The translations under genes and the position numbers were made by a program. The notes below the pieces were generated by a model that had not been told where the DNA came from, ran no database searches, and saw only the letters and a program-made list of their open reading frames with translations. From Mycolicibacterium hippocampi (lineage in GTDB: Bacteria; Actinomycetota; Actinomycetes; Mycobacteriales; Mycobacteriaceae), in NCBI RefSeq assembly GCF_010723735.1, contig NZ_BLLB01000002.1, forward strand, positions 2,666,001 through 2,730,000: a stretch of DNA of 64,000 nucleotides, in the 5' to 3' direction. Below, one piece after another: positions 1-8,662 of this stretch (positions are counted from its first letter, which is position 1; every line of letters begins with the position of its first letter).

Positions 1-979
1 GGGTCAGCTGGGCGCCGCCGTTGGCCACCACCGCCAGCGACGACAGATCCGCCTCGGTGCGCTCGAACGCGTCGGCCAACGGACGGGCCATCGCGTCGCC
101 GACCACCGTCACCGCCATGACCTTCTCCCGCTCGATGGTGCGCACCACGTCGTCGACGTCGAGGTGGCTGGTGACCGGCGAGAACACCACGGTCTGACCT
201 GTGTTCATCGCCGTCAGCACGGCCCACTGGGCGGCGCCGTGCATCAGCGGCGGTAACACCATCAGCTTGGTGCCGGGCGCCTCGGCGCAACGGTTGGCGA
301 TGTCCTGGTAGCTGGTGGCCAGCTCGCCGGTGTAGAGACTGCGGCCGCCGAACGAGGTCATGAAGATGTCGTGCTGACGCCACAGCACGCCCTTGGGCAT
401 GCCCGTGGTCCCACCGGTGTAGAGCACGTAGAGGTCGTCGGGTGAGGGTTGCACCGGTGGCGGCTCGGCGGTCGCGCCGGCGATGATCGATTCGTAATCC
501 ACAGCGCCCGGCAACAGCTCGTTGCCCGAGTCGTCGGCGATCTGGATCAGCACCTCGAGCGCCGGTAGCTCGGCCAGCACCTCGGCCAGCCGCGGTGCGA
601 ATGCGGCGTGGTACAGCAGTGCGGTCGCACCGGAGTCCGACAGCAGGTACTGCAGTTCACTCTTGACGTAGCGGTAGTTCACATTGAACGGCGCGACACG
701 GGCACGCCACGCGCCCAGCATTCCCTCGACATACTCGGGACCGTTGTGCGCGTAAATGCCCAACAGGTCCTGGCCGGCCTCGTGGCCCGGTAGCTCGGAG
801 CGCTCGGTGTGACAACCCAGCCCGCGGGAATGCAGATAGCCGGCCAAACGGGTGGACCGATCCACGACCTGTGCGTAGCTGAAGCGGCGATCACCTTGGA
901 CGATGAACTCGCGATCGCCGATGACGGCAGCGACGGCATCGGCGGCGGCCGGGACGGTGAACTGGATCGACTCGGTCAT
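1..979 (-). CDS. Acyl-CoA synthetase (FadD-type, AMP-forming), 3' end outside window
   Basis: ANL-superfamily ligase that would adenylate a carboxylic acid and load it onto CoA. The first 326 residues are visible and the C-terminal domain lies beyond the left edge. The P-loop-like AMP-binding motif YTGGTTGMPKG is at about residues 187-197, followed by LPPLMHGAAQW, typical of fatty or steroid acyl-CoA synthetases. The ATG at 979 is preceded by a TAGAGT hexamer (986-991, minus strand) seven bases upstream, so the mRNA may be leaderless. It heads the minus-strand side of the catabolic island and probably activates the pathway acid. The substrate cannot be read from sequence. Confidence 0.9.
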   Translation of the reverse strand, partial: MTESIQFTVPAAADAVAAVIGDREFIVQGDRRFSYAQVVDRSTRLAGYLHSRGLGCHTERSELPGHEAGQDLLGIYAHNGPEYVEGMLGAWRARVAPFNVNYRYVKSELQYLLSDSGATALLYHAAFAPRLAEVLAELPALEVLIQIADDSGNELLPGAVDYESIIAGATAEPPPVQPSPDDLYVLYTGGTTGMPKGVLWRQHDIFMTSFGGRSLYTGELATSYQDIANRCAEAPGTKLMVLPPLMHGAAQWAVLTAMNTGQTVVFSPVTSHLDVDDVVRTIEREKVMAVTVVGDAMARPLADAFERTEADLSSLAVVANGGAQLT

Positions 980-985
980 GGGAGG

Positions 986-991
986 CACTCT
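986..991 (-). promoter_or_regulatory. -10 hexamer TAGAGT of the FadD-type gene
   Basis: TAnnnT hexamer ending seven bases before the ATG at 979, the spacing expected of a leaderless mycobacterial transcript. No convincing -35 is visible. Confidence 0.4.
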
Positions 992-1040
992 AGACGCCCG
1001 CACACGACGGGTAGACAGTTGGTCCAAAGTTGTATGGCCA

Positions 1041-1661
1041 TCAGGTGCGCTCCCAAGCCGTGATGAGTTCGTCGGTGGTGGTGACCGTCGCCAGAAGGGA
1101 CAGTGTGTTGTCGATGATCGCCTCCGCGTAGTGGGTTGGGATTCCGGCGACCGCGTCGCGCGGGAGCACGACGCGATAGGCCGCGTTGACCGCGTCCATC
1201 ACCAGGTTGATGATCGCGACATTCACCGAGACCCCGACTGCGACGATGGTGGACACCCCGAGGTTGCGCAGGATGGAATCCAGGTCCGTACCACCCATCG
1301 GCCCGAGGCCGTGGCACCGCGCCAGCACGAGATCAGTTGGGCGGAAATCGAGTTCGTCAATCAGCTGGGTGCCCGGGCTACCGGGGCTGATGTCCACGCC
1401 TGCAGCGCCGAACGCGAAGATCTTGGCGTTGTGGTTCGAACCCAAGCCGTCGGGGCGGCGCTGCACCACACAGTGCACGACCGATACTCCGGCCGCACGG
1501 GCCGCGGGAAGCAGCTTGGCGATGTTCGGCAGCGCCTCACGGCGCGCTTCGTCGGCCAGCATCCTCAGTCCGGCATCCGGCCCGACGATCGCCCCCTGGC
1601 ACTCCTGGGTGACGACGGCAGTGTGCTCGGGCCCCACCAACTCGGCCAGGTCGGGCGTCAT
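1041..1661 (-). CDS. Isochorismatase-fold (cysteine hydrolase-like) protein with substituted catalytic triad
   Basis: 206 residues with the Rossmann-like isochorismatase/nicotinamidase fold pattern. The family normally uses Asp-Lys-Cys. Here the aligned positions read Glu20 (in VTQECQ), Arg115 (in LARCHGLG) and Ala149 (in GVSVNVA), so the nucleophilic cysteine is absent. The start is the ATG at 1661, which overlaps the TGA of the upstream Rieske gene (ATGA), implying translational coupling. The protein may be a non-hydrolytic member, a binding protein, or an enzyme with other chemistry. The fold assignment is fairly safe and the function is unknown. Confidence 0.75.
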   Translation of the reverse strand: MTPDLAELVGPEHTAVVTQECQGAIVGPDAGLRMLADEARREALPNIAKLLPAARAAGVSVVHCVVQRRPDGLGSNHNAKIFAFGAAGVDISPGSPGTQLIDELDFRPTDLVLARCHGLGPMGGTDLDSILRNLGVSTIVAVGVSVNVAIINLVMDAVNAAYRVVLPRDAVAGIPTHYAEAIIDNTLSLLATVTTTDELITAWERT

Positions 1662-2674
1662 GTCGTGGCGACCGGTTGTCCGGTCGGGGGCACGTCGTAG
1701 AACTGCGTCGCCCACTTCCGCATGGCCATGTACGGTTTCGCGTCGACCTTCGCCAAGGGCGGGTTCTCGACGTACTTCTGGTAGCGCCAGATGTCGCAGT
1801 CCTCCCAGACGGTCTTGAGGAACTGGCGTTCGACCTTGGCGCGCACGTGGTCCGGCGGGATGTCGGACGTCTCGCCGGGCTCCTTGGGCCACCAGATGGA
1901 ATAGAACATGTCCGACACTTCGTCGTCGACGGGGGTGCACGCGAAGATCAACCGATGATTCGACGAACCCTCGAAGGCGCTCATCGCGAAGCCGAGGCCG
2001 GAGAAGTGGCTGTGGATGCGCAGCGCCATCTCACCGGGATCGTCGCTACGGGCATCGGGCCAGCCGGTCAGGAAGCGCCACTCCTCGCCGACGTGCTCCC
2101 AGTGCAAGCAGACCGGCGTCACGGTGGCGCCGTGCACATATCGGAAATGGGAACTGTCGGGGCCATTTTCGGCGACGATCTGCGGATGCACCGGGATCGC
2201 ACCGGCGCGGCTGGAGAATTCGGGATAGGGGCGGTAGTAGGTATTCGCGTCGGTCTCGAACTGAGGGAACTTCAAGAAGATGTCCGGTAGCTCCCACTGG
2301 GGCCCCATACCGTCGGGTTGGTGCCACACGAAGATGCAGCCGTACTGCTCCTTGACCGGGTAGGACCGAAGGCGCAGTGCCCGGTTGGGGCGGTCCGGTT
2401 GGTACGGAATGTAACGGTTGGTCCCATCCGGTCCCCAGCGCCAGCCGTGGAACGGGCATTCGACGCAGTCGCCGACGACCGTGCCACCGTGCCCGATGTG
2501 GGCGCCGAGGTGTTTGCAGTGGGCTTCGAGCACATGCAGTTCGCCCGAGGCGTCGCGGTAGGCGGCCAGTTCCTCGCCGAAGTACTTCAGTGCCCGCACG
2601 TCACCGACCTCGAACTCCGCCGACCAGCCGATCATGAACCACCCGGTGACCTTCCAGGTGAACGGAACCTTCAC
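1658..2674 (-). CDS. Rieske non-heme iron oxygenase, KshA-like
   Basis: 338-residue oxygenase subunit. The [2Fe-2S] ligands are Cys53, His55, Cys73 and His76 (CKH...CPFH). The mononuclear iron site is marked by ENGPDSSHFRYVHG at about 169-182 (His176, His181). The pattern resembles 3-ketosteroid 9-alpha-hydroxylase oxygenases, although this protein is shorter than KshA. A GTG at 2674 preceded by GGGAGG is chosen. The longer open frame back to 2929 runs across the promoter and into the divergent monooxygenase gene. No reductase gene is adjacent, so electrons must come from elsewhere. It is coupled to the isochorismatase-like gene downstream. Confidence 0.85.
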   Translation of the reverse strand: MKVPFTWKVTGWFMIGWSAEFEVGDVRALKYFGEELAAYRDASGELHVLEAHCKHLGAHIGHGGTVVGDCVECPFHGWRWGPDGTNRYIPYQPDRPNRALRLRSYPVKEQYGCIFVWHQPDGMGPQWELPDIFLKFPQFETDANTYYRPYPEFSSRAGAIPVHPQIVAENGPDSSHFRYVHGATVTPVCLHWEHVGEEWRFLTGWPDARSDDPGEMALRIHSHFSGLGFAMSAFEGSSNHRLIFACTPVDDEVSDMFYSIWWPKEPGETSDIPPDHVRAKVERQFLKTVWEDCDIWRYQKYVENPPLAKVDAKPYMAMRKWATQFYDVPPTGQPVATT

Positions 2675-2730
2675 GGGGCCTCCCTCGAGGTGGCAGAGAT
2701 ACACCGGAATCCGCACGGCTCCGGCGACAA

Positions 2731-2749
2731 TACTGTAATAGTTACAGTA
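2731..2749. promoter_or_regulatory. Perfect palindromic operator between Rieske and monooxygenase genes
   Basis: TACTGTAA-TAG-TTACAGTA is a perfect inverted repeat with 8-bp arms and a 3-bp spacer, in the 118-bp divergent promoter region. Its form fits a dimeric repressor such as a TetR or GntR protein. The regulator is not identified; the TetR at 5496-6116 is the nearest candidate. Confidence 0.65.
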
Positions 2750-2792
2750 GTATCTCCAAACAGTCTGGACCACCGAATCGCGGCGAGGAAAT

Positions 2793-4406
2793 GTGACAGG
2801 ACACGCGGACGTGATCGTCATCGGTGCCGGTTTCTCCGGACTGTATGCGCTGCATCGTCTGCGTGAACTGGGCTTCCGGGCGCAGATCCTGGAGAAGGCC
2901 GACAGTGTCGGCGGCACTTGGCTGTTCAACCGCTACCCGGGAGCGCGGTGCGACATCGAGAGCATCGAGTACTCCTACAGCTTCTCCGAGGAGATCCAGC
3001 AGGAGTGGGTGTGGACCGAGACGATGCCGGCCCAACCCGAGATCGAGGCCTACCTCAACTTCGTCGCCGATCGCCTGGACCTGCGCCGCGACATCGTGTT
3101 CGGTACCGAGGTCGTGTCGATGACCTATGACGAGGACGCGGCGGTGTGGGGCGTCGAGACCGCCGCCGGCGAATCGTTCGTCGCCCCGTTCGTCGTCGCC
3201 GCCTCTGGCATCCTCTCGGTGCCGCTGGAACCCGCCATCGACGGCATGGACAGCTTCGCCGGCACGTCGCTGTTCACCAGCCGCTGGCCGGCCGAAGACG
3301 TCGACCTCACCGGCCGACGTGTCGGCGTCATCGGCACCGGATCGACCGGCGTGCAACTCATCCCCGTGGTGGCACGGGAGGCCGGGCACCTCACCGTGTT
3401 CCAGCGTTCACCGGCGTACACGCTGCCGTGGCAGGTCCGTCCGTTCGAGCCGGGTGAGCTCGACGAACTGAAGAGCAACTACGGCCAGATCCGGCAAGCG
3501 CAGCGTGCCCACCCCGTCGGAGCGGCCCGACTCAGCGCGTTCTCGGTGCTGCTCGACATGCTCGCCCGGCCGCCGCTGAAGGCGGCAACCCGTGAGGAGC
3601 AGCTGCGGGCGATCGACGAGAACGGCGTCATGGGTGCGCTCAGTTGGGGCGACATCTTCTTCGACATCGAGGCCAACCAGCGGGCCGCCGAACTCTACGG
3701 TGAGGCAGTGGCCCGCATCGTCGACGATCCCGCGACCGCCAAGGCGCTGAAGCCGACCCACCCGTTCGGCTGCAAGCGTCCGATCATCGATCAGGGCTAT
3801 TACCAGACGTTCAACCGGGACAACGTGACCCTGGTCGACCTGCGCAACGACCCGATCGAGGCGGTGACGTCCGCGGGCATCCGGACCGGGCAACAACTGC
3901 ACGAACTCGACGTGATCATCTACGCGACCGGTTTCGACGCGATGACCGGTGCGCTGACCCGCATCGACATCCGGGGCCGCGACGGCATGTCGTTGGCCGA
4001 ATTCTGGGGGACCGAGGGACCGTACTCTTACCTCGGCATCGCGGTGTCCGGGTTCCCGAACCTGTTCATCATCCAGGCGCCGGGAAGCCCTTCGGCGGCG
4101 ACCAATTTTGTTGCCGCACTGGAACAGCACGTGGAGTGGATCGGCGACTGCCTGTCCCACCTGCGCGCACACGGCCACCGCACCATCGAAGCGCTGCCGG
4201 ATGCCCAGCACGACTGGATCGAACACACCACGGCGCTGGTTGCTCCGACCGTGCTGGTCCACCCCACCTGCAACTCCTGGTACAACGGCGGCAACGTCCC
4301 CGGCAAGAAACGGATGTACATGGGCTACACCGCGGGGATCCCGGAATACCGGCGACGCTGCGACGAGATCGCCGCCGCGGGCTACACCGGGTTCGAGCTC
4401 GGGTGA
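2793..4406 (+). CDS. Baeyer-Villiger-type flavin monooxygenase (CHMO-like) with altered fingerprint
   Basis: 537 residues with two Rossmann motifs: GAGFSG (FAD, from residue 11) and GTGSTG (NADPH, about 180). It also has the cyclohexanone-monooxygenase-like segments KPTHPFGCKRP and SWYNGGNVPGK. The usual fingerprint FxGxxxHxxxWP reads FAGTSLFTSRWP, with Phe161 where histidine is expected. GTG at 2793 is taken because the ATG two bases earlier runs straight into a stop. It overlaps the hydrolase gene downstream by 4 bp, a pairing that suits ketone-to-ester oxidation followed by hydrolysis. Whether it still makes esters is uncertain because of the substitution. Confidence 0.9.
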   Translation: MTGHADVIVIGAGFSGLYALHRLRELGFRAQILEKADSVGGTWLFNRYPGARCDIESIEYSYSFSEEIQQEWVWTETMPAQPEIEAYLNFVADRLDLRRDIVFGTEVVSMTYDEDAAVWGVETAAGESFVAPFVVAASGILSVPLEPAIDGMDSFAGTSLFTSRWPAEDVDLTGRRVGVIGTGSTGVQLIPVVAREAGHLTVFQRSPAYTLPWQVRPFEPGELDELKSNYGQIRQAQRAHPVGAARLSAFSVLLDMLARPPLKAATREEQLRAIDENGVMGALSWGDIFFDIEANQRAAELYGEAVARIVDDPATAKALKPTHPFGCKRPIIDQGYYQTFNRDNVTLVDLRNDPIEAVTSAGIRTGQQLHELDVIIYATGFDAMTGALTRIDIRGRDGMSLAEFWGTEGPYSYLGIAVSGFPNLFIIQAPGSPSAATNFVAALEQHVEWIGDCLSHLRAHGHRTIEALPDAQHDWIEHTTALVAPTVLVHPTCNSWYNGGNVPGKKRMYMGYTAGIPEYRRRCDEIAAAGYTGFELG

Positions 4407-5527
4407 GAACCACAGAACGCGCTTGGCGCATCGGTCGCGACTTCGCCGGGGTGCTGCCGCGGGCGCACGCGGCGGTAGCGGGTGCGGGTGGCTGGAACCC
4501 GTTGTCGTCGAACGGCGCCCGCCAGTTCGGCGAGGTCGTGCTCGACGAACTGGCGTTGTCGGGCATGACGTTGACCGCGCCTCCGCCGAAGCTGGAGCGC
4601 ACCGCGGACTCCTGTACCGCCGCGGCCGCCGAGCTCACCGGGCTGGGCCTGGTGGGGGCACACTCCGCACCCGAGCCGCTTCAGACCGCCTCGGTGCGAC
4701 GCCGGCGCTTCGGTCGGCAGAGCTACGAGCAGCTGACGTTCCAGCACGACCCGCTCCTGCCGGACTCGCTAGCCGCAGAGGGCTTCGGCGGTACTGCGAC
4801 CGCCGTGGTGCACCTGTGCCGACAGGGGGAGGCTCGGCGGCCTTGGCTGGTGTGGGTGCACGGAGCGGGCCAGGGCCAGCCGCTCGATCTGGTGTTCTCC
4901 CGCGCGCGCCGGATCCAGGAGGAACTCGGGTTCAACATCGCGCTGCCGGTGCAGCCAGGATGCGGGGTCCGTCGCGACAGCTGGCCCGCCTATCCCAACA
5001 TGGATCCGCTGGCCAATGTCGCCGGGATGATGCGCGCGGTCTCAGAGGTGCGCGCCGTGCTGCGATGGCTCAGGCCGCAGGCGAGTGCAGTCGCGGTGTC
5101 CGGTGTGTCGATGGGCAGCCCGGTCGCGGGCCTGGTGGCCCACCTCGAGCCTGTCGACGCGGTGGCGGTGTACACGCCGATCTTCGGTTTGAACGCGATG
5201 ATCGCCGCGCACCTGGGCCGCTGGGGGCCGTCGGTGACGGACACCATCAATCTGTTGCGCTCCGACATCGTGGAACGCGTGATGTCGGTCGTCGACTACC
5301 AGGCGGTGGTCCCGTCGTCGCCGCCGGAGCGCCGGCTGATCGTCGGGGCATGGCACGATCGGATGGCCGATCGCGAACCCGCGCTGGCGCTTCACCGGCG
5401 CTGGGGCGGCGAGCTGCACTGGCATCAGGGCAGTCATGTCGGTCATCTGTTCGCCGGCGGAGTCAAGCAGGCCTCGGAACGGTTTCTCCGCGACGTCAGC
5501 CTGGATGCGGGCCGTAGTCCCGGATGA
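4403..5527 (+). CDS. Alpha/beta hydrolase
   Basis: 374 residues. The oxyanion-hole motif WVHGAG lies at about 151-156, the nucleophile elbow GVSMGS places Ser236, and a late Asp (AWHDRM) and His (QGSHVGH) complete a likely triad. The roughly 110-residue N-terminal extension before the hydrolase core has no motif I recognise. The start is GTG 4403, overlapping the monooxygenase stop (GTGA), so the two are co-translated. A role cleaving the ester or lactone made by the neighbour is inferred. The 3' end overlaps the convergent tetR gene by 32 bp. Confidence 0.85.
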   Translation: MRTTERAWRIGRDFAGVLPRAHAAVAGAGGWNPLSSNGARQFGEVVLDELALSGMTLTAPPPKLERTADSCTAAAAELTGLGLVGAHSAPEPLQTASVRRRRFGRQSYEQLTFQHDPLLPDSLAAEGFGGTATAVVHLCRQGEARRPWLVWVHGAGQGQPLDLVFSRARRIQEELGFNIALPVQPGCGVRRDSWPAYPNMDPLANVAGMMRAVSEVRAVLRWLRPQASAVAVSGVSMGSPVAGLVAHLEPVDAVAVYTPIFGLNAMIAAHLGRWGPSVTDTINLLRSDIVERVMSVVDYQAVVPSSPPERRLIVGAWHDRMADREPALALHRRWGGELHWHQGSHVGHLFAGGVKQASERFLRDVSLDAGRSPG

Positions 5528-6116
5528 GCCGCTCCCGCAGGTTTTTCAGCTCCAGTTCGAGGTCGTAACGATCGGCCAGCACCAGCCAGAGGTAGGCGAT
5601 GCCGTACACCGATGAGCTGATGTCGTTGACGGCACGCCCGACGTCGATCCCGGCCTGCACCGAACCATCGGCGATGCCCTTCTCGAGACCCGCTTTGACC
5701 TTCTGCATGCCGACGTCGAGCTGGCCCAGCGAGCGGGGACGCAGCGGTGAGGTGCTCTTCACCGCCTCGAAGGCGGCGACGAACATCGCCCGCAGCAACT
5801 CGGGGTCCTCGGAGGCGAGCCGGCCGATCCGGTCCAGATGCGCGAGCGCATGTCGCAGACCGTCGGCCTCGGGGTCGAGATCGGGGCTCAGCTGCGCCAT
5901 GTACTCACGCATGAAGATCGCGTCCAGCACGGCGTCTTTGCTGCCGTACCGGGCGTGCACCATGGCCCGGCTGTATCCGGCCCGGCGCCCGATCTCCGCG
6001 GCCGTCGTTGCCTCCCAGCCCTTTTCGATGATCAGCTCGGCCGCGGCGCGCGCCAGCTTGCGGCTGGAGATCTCGACCCGTTCCGGCTGTGTCAGGCCGC
6101 GACTTGGGGTGGGCAC
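5496..6116 (-). CDS. TetR-family transcriptional regulator
   Basis: 206 residues with an N-terminal helix-turn-helix (AAEIGRRAGYSRAMVHARYG, about residues 39-58) and a divergent helical ligand domain. It is divergent from the kinase-like gene at 6184 and convergent with the hydrolase. An imperfect palindrome at 6138-6152 in the shared promoter is a plausible binding site. It probably represses its own gene and the rightward kinase/SnoaL/LLM operon; the effector is unknown but may be an acyl-CoA of the pathway. Confidence 0.9.
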   Translation of the reverse strand: MPTPSRGLTQPERVEISSRKLARAAAELIIEKGWEATTAAEIGRRAGYSRAMVHARYGSKDAVLDAIFMREYMAQLSPDLDPEADGLRHALAHLDRIGRLASEDPELLRAMFVAAFEAVKSTSPLRPRSLGQLDVGMQKVKAGLEKGIADGSVQAGIDVGRAVNDISSSVYGIAYLWLVLADRYDLELELKNLRERLIRDYGPHPG

Positions 6117-6137
6117 CCTTGCATATTAGACGATCGA

Positions 6138-6152
6138 CAATTAAGTTAGTTG
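6138..6152. promoter_or_regulatory. Imperfect palindrome in tetR/kinase-like divergent promoter
   Basis: CAATTAA-G-TTAGTTG has 7-bp arms with one mismatch. It sits 22 bases upstream of the tetR start and 31 upstream of the kinase-like start, a normal place for a TetR operator. Confidence 0.45.
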
Positions 6153-6183
6153 CATTGCGTCAAATATGTGGCGGAGGAACTCG

Positions 6184-7245
6184 ATGGTGAGTGCGGGCAC
6201 GGCGTCGGTTCCCGGCGGTGTCGACGAGGTGACCCCGCGCTGGCTGACCGACGCACTCGGCACCACCGTCACCGACGTCCGCGTCGAGCGGATCGCCCAG
6301 GACACCGGCTTTTCGTCACTGCTCTACCGGTTGCACCTGACCGCCGGCGTGGAGGTGCCTGCCACGCTGATCGCGAAGCTGCCCGCACAGTCGGAGGCGC
6401 GCGGAGCCATGGAACTCCTCGGTGGCTACCGGCGCGAGCTGGCCTACTATCGGCACGTCGCGGGTCGGGCGCCGATGGCCACCCCGAAGGTGTACGCCGC
6501 CGAGATGGCCGAGGATTCAGCCGACTTCGTGCTGCTACTCGAAGACCTGCGGCACTGGGAGAACGCCGACCATCTCGCTGGCCTGGACATGGATCGGGCA
6601 CGGTTGTGTATCGAAGCGCTGGCCGGGCTTCACGGCTGGTCCTGCGACTCGGCCAACCGGTCCGTGCTGCAGCACTTTCCGAGCCTCGACACGCCGCTGG
6701 CTCGTGGCCTGCTGCTGCCCGCATTCGCGCCGGGCTGGCAGATCTACCGTGACCGCTGCACCGGCTTAGTGCCGGCCGGCCTCGCCCGGTTCGCCGAGAC
6801 CTTCGCCGAACGGGCCGCCGCGGCCCTGCCCGTGCTCACCGAACGGGACATGTTGCTGCACGGCGACATCAGGGCCGACAACCTGTTCTTCGACGGTGAC
6901 CGGCTGAAGGTCGTCGACTTCCAGTTCGCCGCATGCGGTGCCGGTGCGGCCGATATCGCCTACCTGGTCACACAGGGGCTACCGACCCGGACGCGGGAGG
7001 GCCACGACCAAGCCCTGGTGCGGCACTACCTCGACCATCTCGCTGGGTTCGGCGTCACCGACTACTCGTTCGACGAGGCCTGGCGGCACTACCGATTCGC
7101 CGCCGTCTACCTGATGGTGCTTCCGGTGATCACCCTCAACGGTTGGGACACGTTGCCGCAACGATCTCGTCAGCTGTGCCTGGCGCTCACCGACCGGGCG
7201 ATCGCCGCCATCGACGAGATCGGCGCCCTGGAGGTGTTCGGGTGA
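6184..7245 (+). CDS. APH/ecdysteroid-kinase-like phosphotransferase
   Basis: 353 residues of the aminoglycoside-phosphotransferase/choline-kinase superfamily. The catalytic HGDIRADN (about 225-232) and the metal-binding VVDFQ (about 243-247) are intact. The ATG at 6184 is preceded by GGAGGA at 6172-6177. The frame could extend to an ATG at 6166, but that one has no ribosome site. Such kinases are common in mycobacterial lipid-catabolism clusters; the substrate is unknown and drug resistance should not be inferred. It is coupled by GTGA to the SnoaL-like gene. Confidence 0.85.
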   Translation: MVSAGTASVPGGVDEVTPRWLTDALGTTVTDVRVERIAQDTGFSSLLYRLHLTAGVEVPATLIAKLPAQSEARGAMELLGGYRRELAYYRHVAGRAPMATPKVYAAEMAEDSADFVLLLEDLRHWENADHLAGLDMDRARLCIEALAGLHGWSCDSANRSVLQHFPSLDTPLARGLLLPAFAPGWQIYRDRCTGLVPAGLARFAETFAERAAAALPVLTERDMLLHGDIRADNLFFDGDRLKVVDFQFAACGAGAADIAYLVTQGLPTRTREGHDQALVRHYLDHLAGFGVTDYSFDEAWRHYRFAAVYLMVLPVITLNGWDTLPQRSRQLCLALTDRAIAAIDEIGALEVFG

Positions 7246-7616
7246 CCCGATCGGCGCGTGAGGTCGTGGAGTTGTACAACCTGGTCGTCTGGAACGAACG
7301 CAACTTCGCGCTCGCCGACGAACTGCTGGGGGACTCGGTGATCCGTCATGATGTGGGGGAGGTGACGACCTTGACCCACGACGAAGCCGTGCGGCGGGTC
7401 GTCGACCATTGGGAGATGTTCGAGACGATCCGTTTTGACCTCAACCTCGTGGTCGCCGGTGACGACGGTGAGCACGTGGCGGTCGTCTACCAGTCGCCGA
7501 TGAAGCTCAAAGACGGCACCGAGACCGCCGTCGGCAGCATGGAGATCTTCCGCGTCGTAAACGGCAGGATCACCGAGGTCTGGAATTGTGGCTACAAGCA
7601 AGGAGTCTGGGCGTGA
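7242..7616 (+). CDS. SnoaL/NTF2-like small protein
   Basis: 124 residues with the cone-shaped alpha+beta barrel pattern of the NTF2/SnoaL superfamily: an N-terminal helix with VELYNLVVWNERN and C-terminal strands ending in the ITEVWNCG segment. Members include polyketide cyclases, isomerases and ester-cyclase-like proteins. GTG 7242 overlaps the kinase stop and the 3' end overlaps the LLM gene, making a coupled three-gene set. The exact reaction is not predictable. Confidence 0.75.
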   Translation: MTRSAREVVELYNLVVWNERNFALADELLGDSVIRHDVGEVTTLTHDEAVRRVVDHWEMFETIRFDLNLVVAGDDGEHVAVVYQSPMKLKDGTETAVGSMEIFRVVNGRITEVWNCGYKQGVWA

Positions 7617-8659
7617 CCGAACCTGTGCTCGATGAGCTCGGCTATTACCTTCTGGCGGGCGCCGGGGGTGAAGGCCCGGCCACGCTGATGGACGAGGCCC
7701 GCCACGGAGAGGAGCTGGGGTTCGGCACGGCGTTCATCTCCGAACGGTGGAACGTCAAGGAGGCGTCGTCGCTCACCGGTGCCGCACTGGCGGTGACCAG
7801 CCGCATGCAGATCGCCACCGCGGCTACCAATCACAACACCCGCCATCCACTGATCACCGGATCGTGGGCGACCACCATGCACCGGCTGTCCGGCGGCCGC
7901 TTCACGCTCGGGCTGGGTCGGGGGATCGCGGCGATGTACAACGCGTTCGGCGTGCCCGCCGTGACGACCGCGCAGATGGAGGACTTCGCACAGGTCATGC
8001 GCAAGCTCTGGCACGGTGAGCTGGTCTTCGACCACGATGGGCCGATCGGCAAGTACCCGGTGCTGTTCCTGGATCCGGACTTCGACGAGGACATCCGGTT
8101 GGCCCTCGTCGCGTTCGGCCCGCAGACCCTGGCGCTGGGGGGCCGGGAGTTCGACGACGTCATCCTGCACACCTACTTCACCCCGGAGACGTTGCAGCGC
8201 GCCGTCAAGACCGTCAAGAACGCCGCGGAGCAGGCCGGCCGTGACCCCGCCGCCGTGCGGGTGTGGTCGTGCTTCGCCACCGTGGGCGACCACCTGCCCG
8301 AGGAACTACGGCTGAAGAAGACCGTGGCGCGGCTGGCCACCTATTTGCAGGGTTACGGTGACCTGCTGGTCAAGACCAATGGCTGGGATCCCGCTGTCCT
8401 GCAACGCTTCCGGGATGACAAGGTGGTGCAGTCGATTCCCGGCGGCATCGACCACAAGGCCACCGCAGAGCAGATCGAGCACATCGCCACGCTGATTCCC
8501 GAGGAGTGGCTCGAGCCTTCTGCGACGGGATCAGCGCAGCAGTGCGTGGACCGGGTGCGTAAGGAGTTCGACTACGGCGCGGACGCGGTCATCATGCACG
8601 GGGCCACGCCCGTCGAACTCGAGCCGATCGTCGCGCAGTACCGCGCCACCGTGCACTAG
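7613..8659 (+). CDS. LLM-class F420-dependent oxidoreductase
   Basis: 348-residue luciferase-like TIM-barrel flavin/deazaflavin oxidoreductase. Typical segments are visible, including the N-terminal HGEELGFGTAFISERW and the RFTLGLGRG turn. Mycobacteria commonly use coenzyme F420 in this family, so hydride transfer from F420H2 is expected, though FMN cannot be excluded. GTG 7613 overlaps the previous stop, with AGGAG at 7601-7605. It is the last gene of the rightward set and ends 3 bp from the convergent carboxylase gene. Confidence 0.85.
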   Translation: MTEPVLDELGYYLLAGAGGEGPATLMDEARHGEELGFGTAFISERWNVKEASSLTGAALAVTSRMQIATAATNHNTRHPLITGSWATTMHRLSGGRFTLGLGRGIAAMYNAFGVPAVTTAQMEDFAQVMRKLWHGELVFDHDGPIGKYPVLFLDPDFDEDIRLALVAFGPQTLALGGREFDDVILHTYFTPETLQRAVKTVKNAAEQAGRDPAAVRVWSCFATVGDHLPEELRLKKTVARLATYLQGYGDLLVKTNGWDPAVLQRFRDDKVVQSIPGGIDHKATAEQIEHIATLIPEEWLEPSATGSAQQCVDRVRKEFDYGADAVIMHGATPVELEPIVAQYRATVH

Positions 8660-8662
8660 GGG

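Noticed and set aside
6184..7245. Aminoglycoside resistance kinase
   Set aside because: Only the superfamily kinase motifs are present. The catabolic context and the many mycobacterial homologues with metabolic roles make resistance unsupported.
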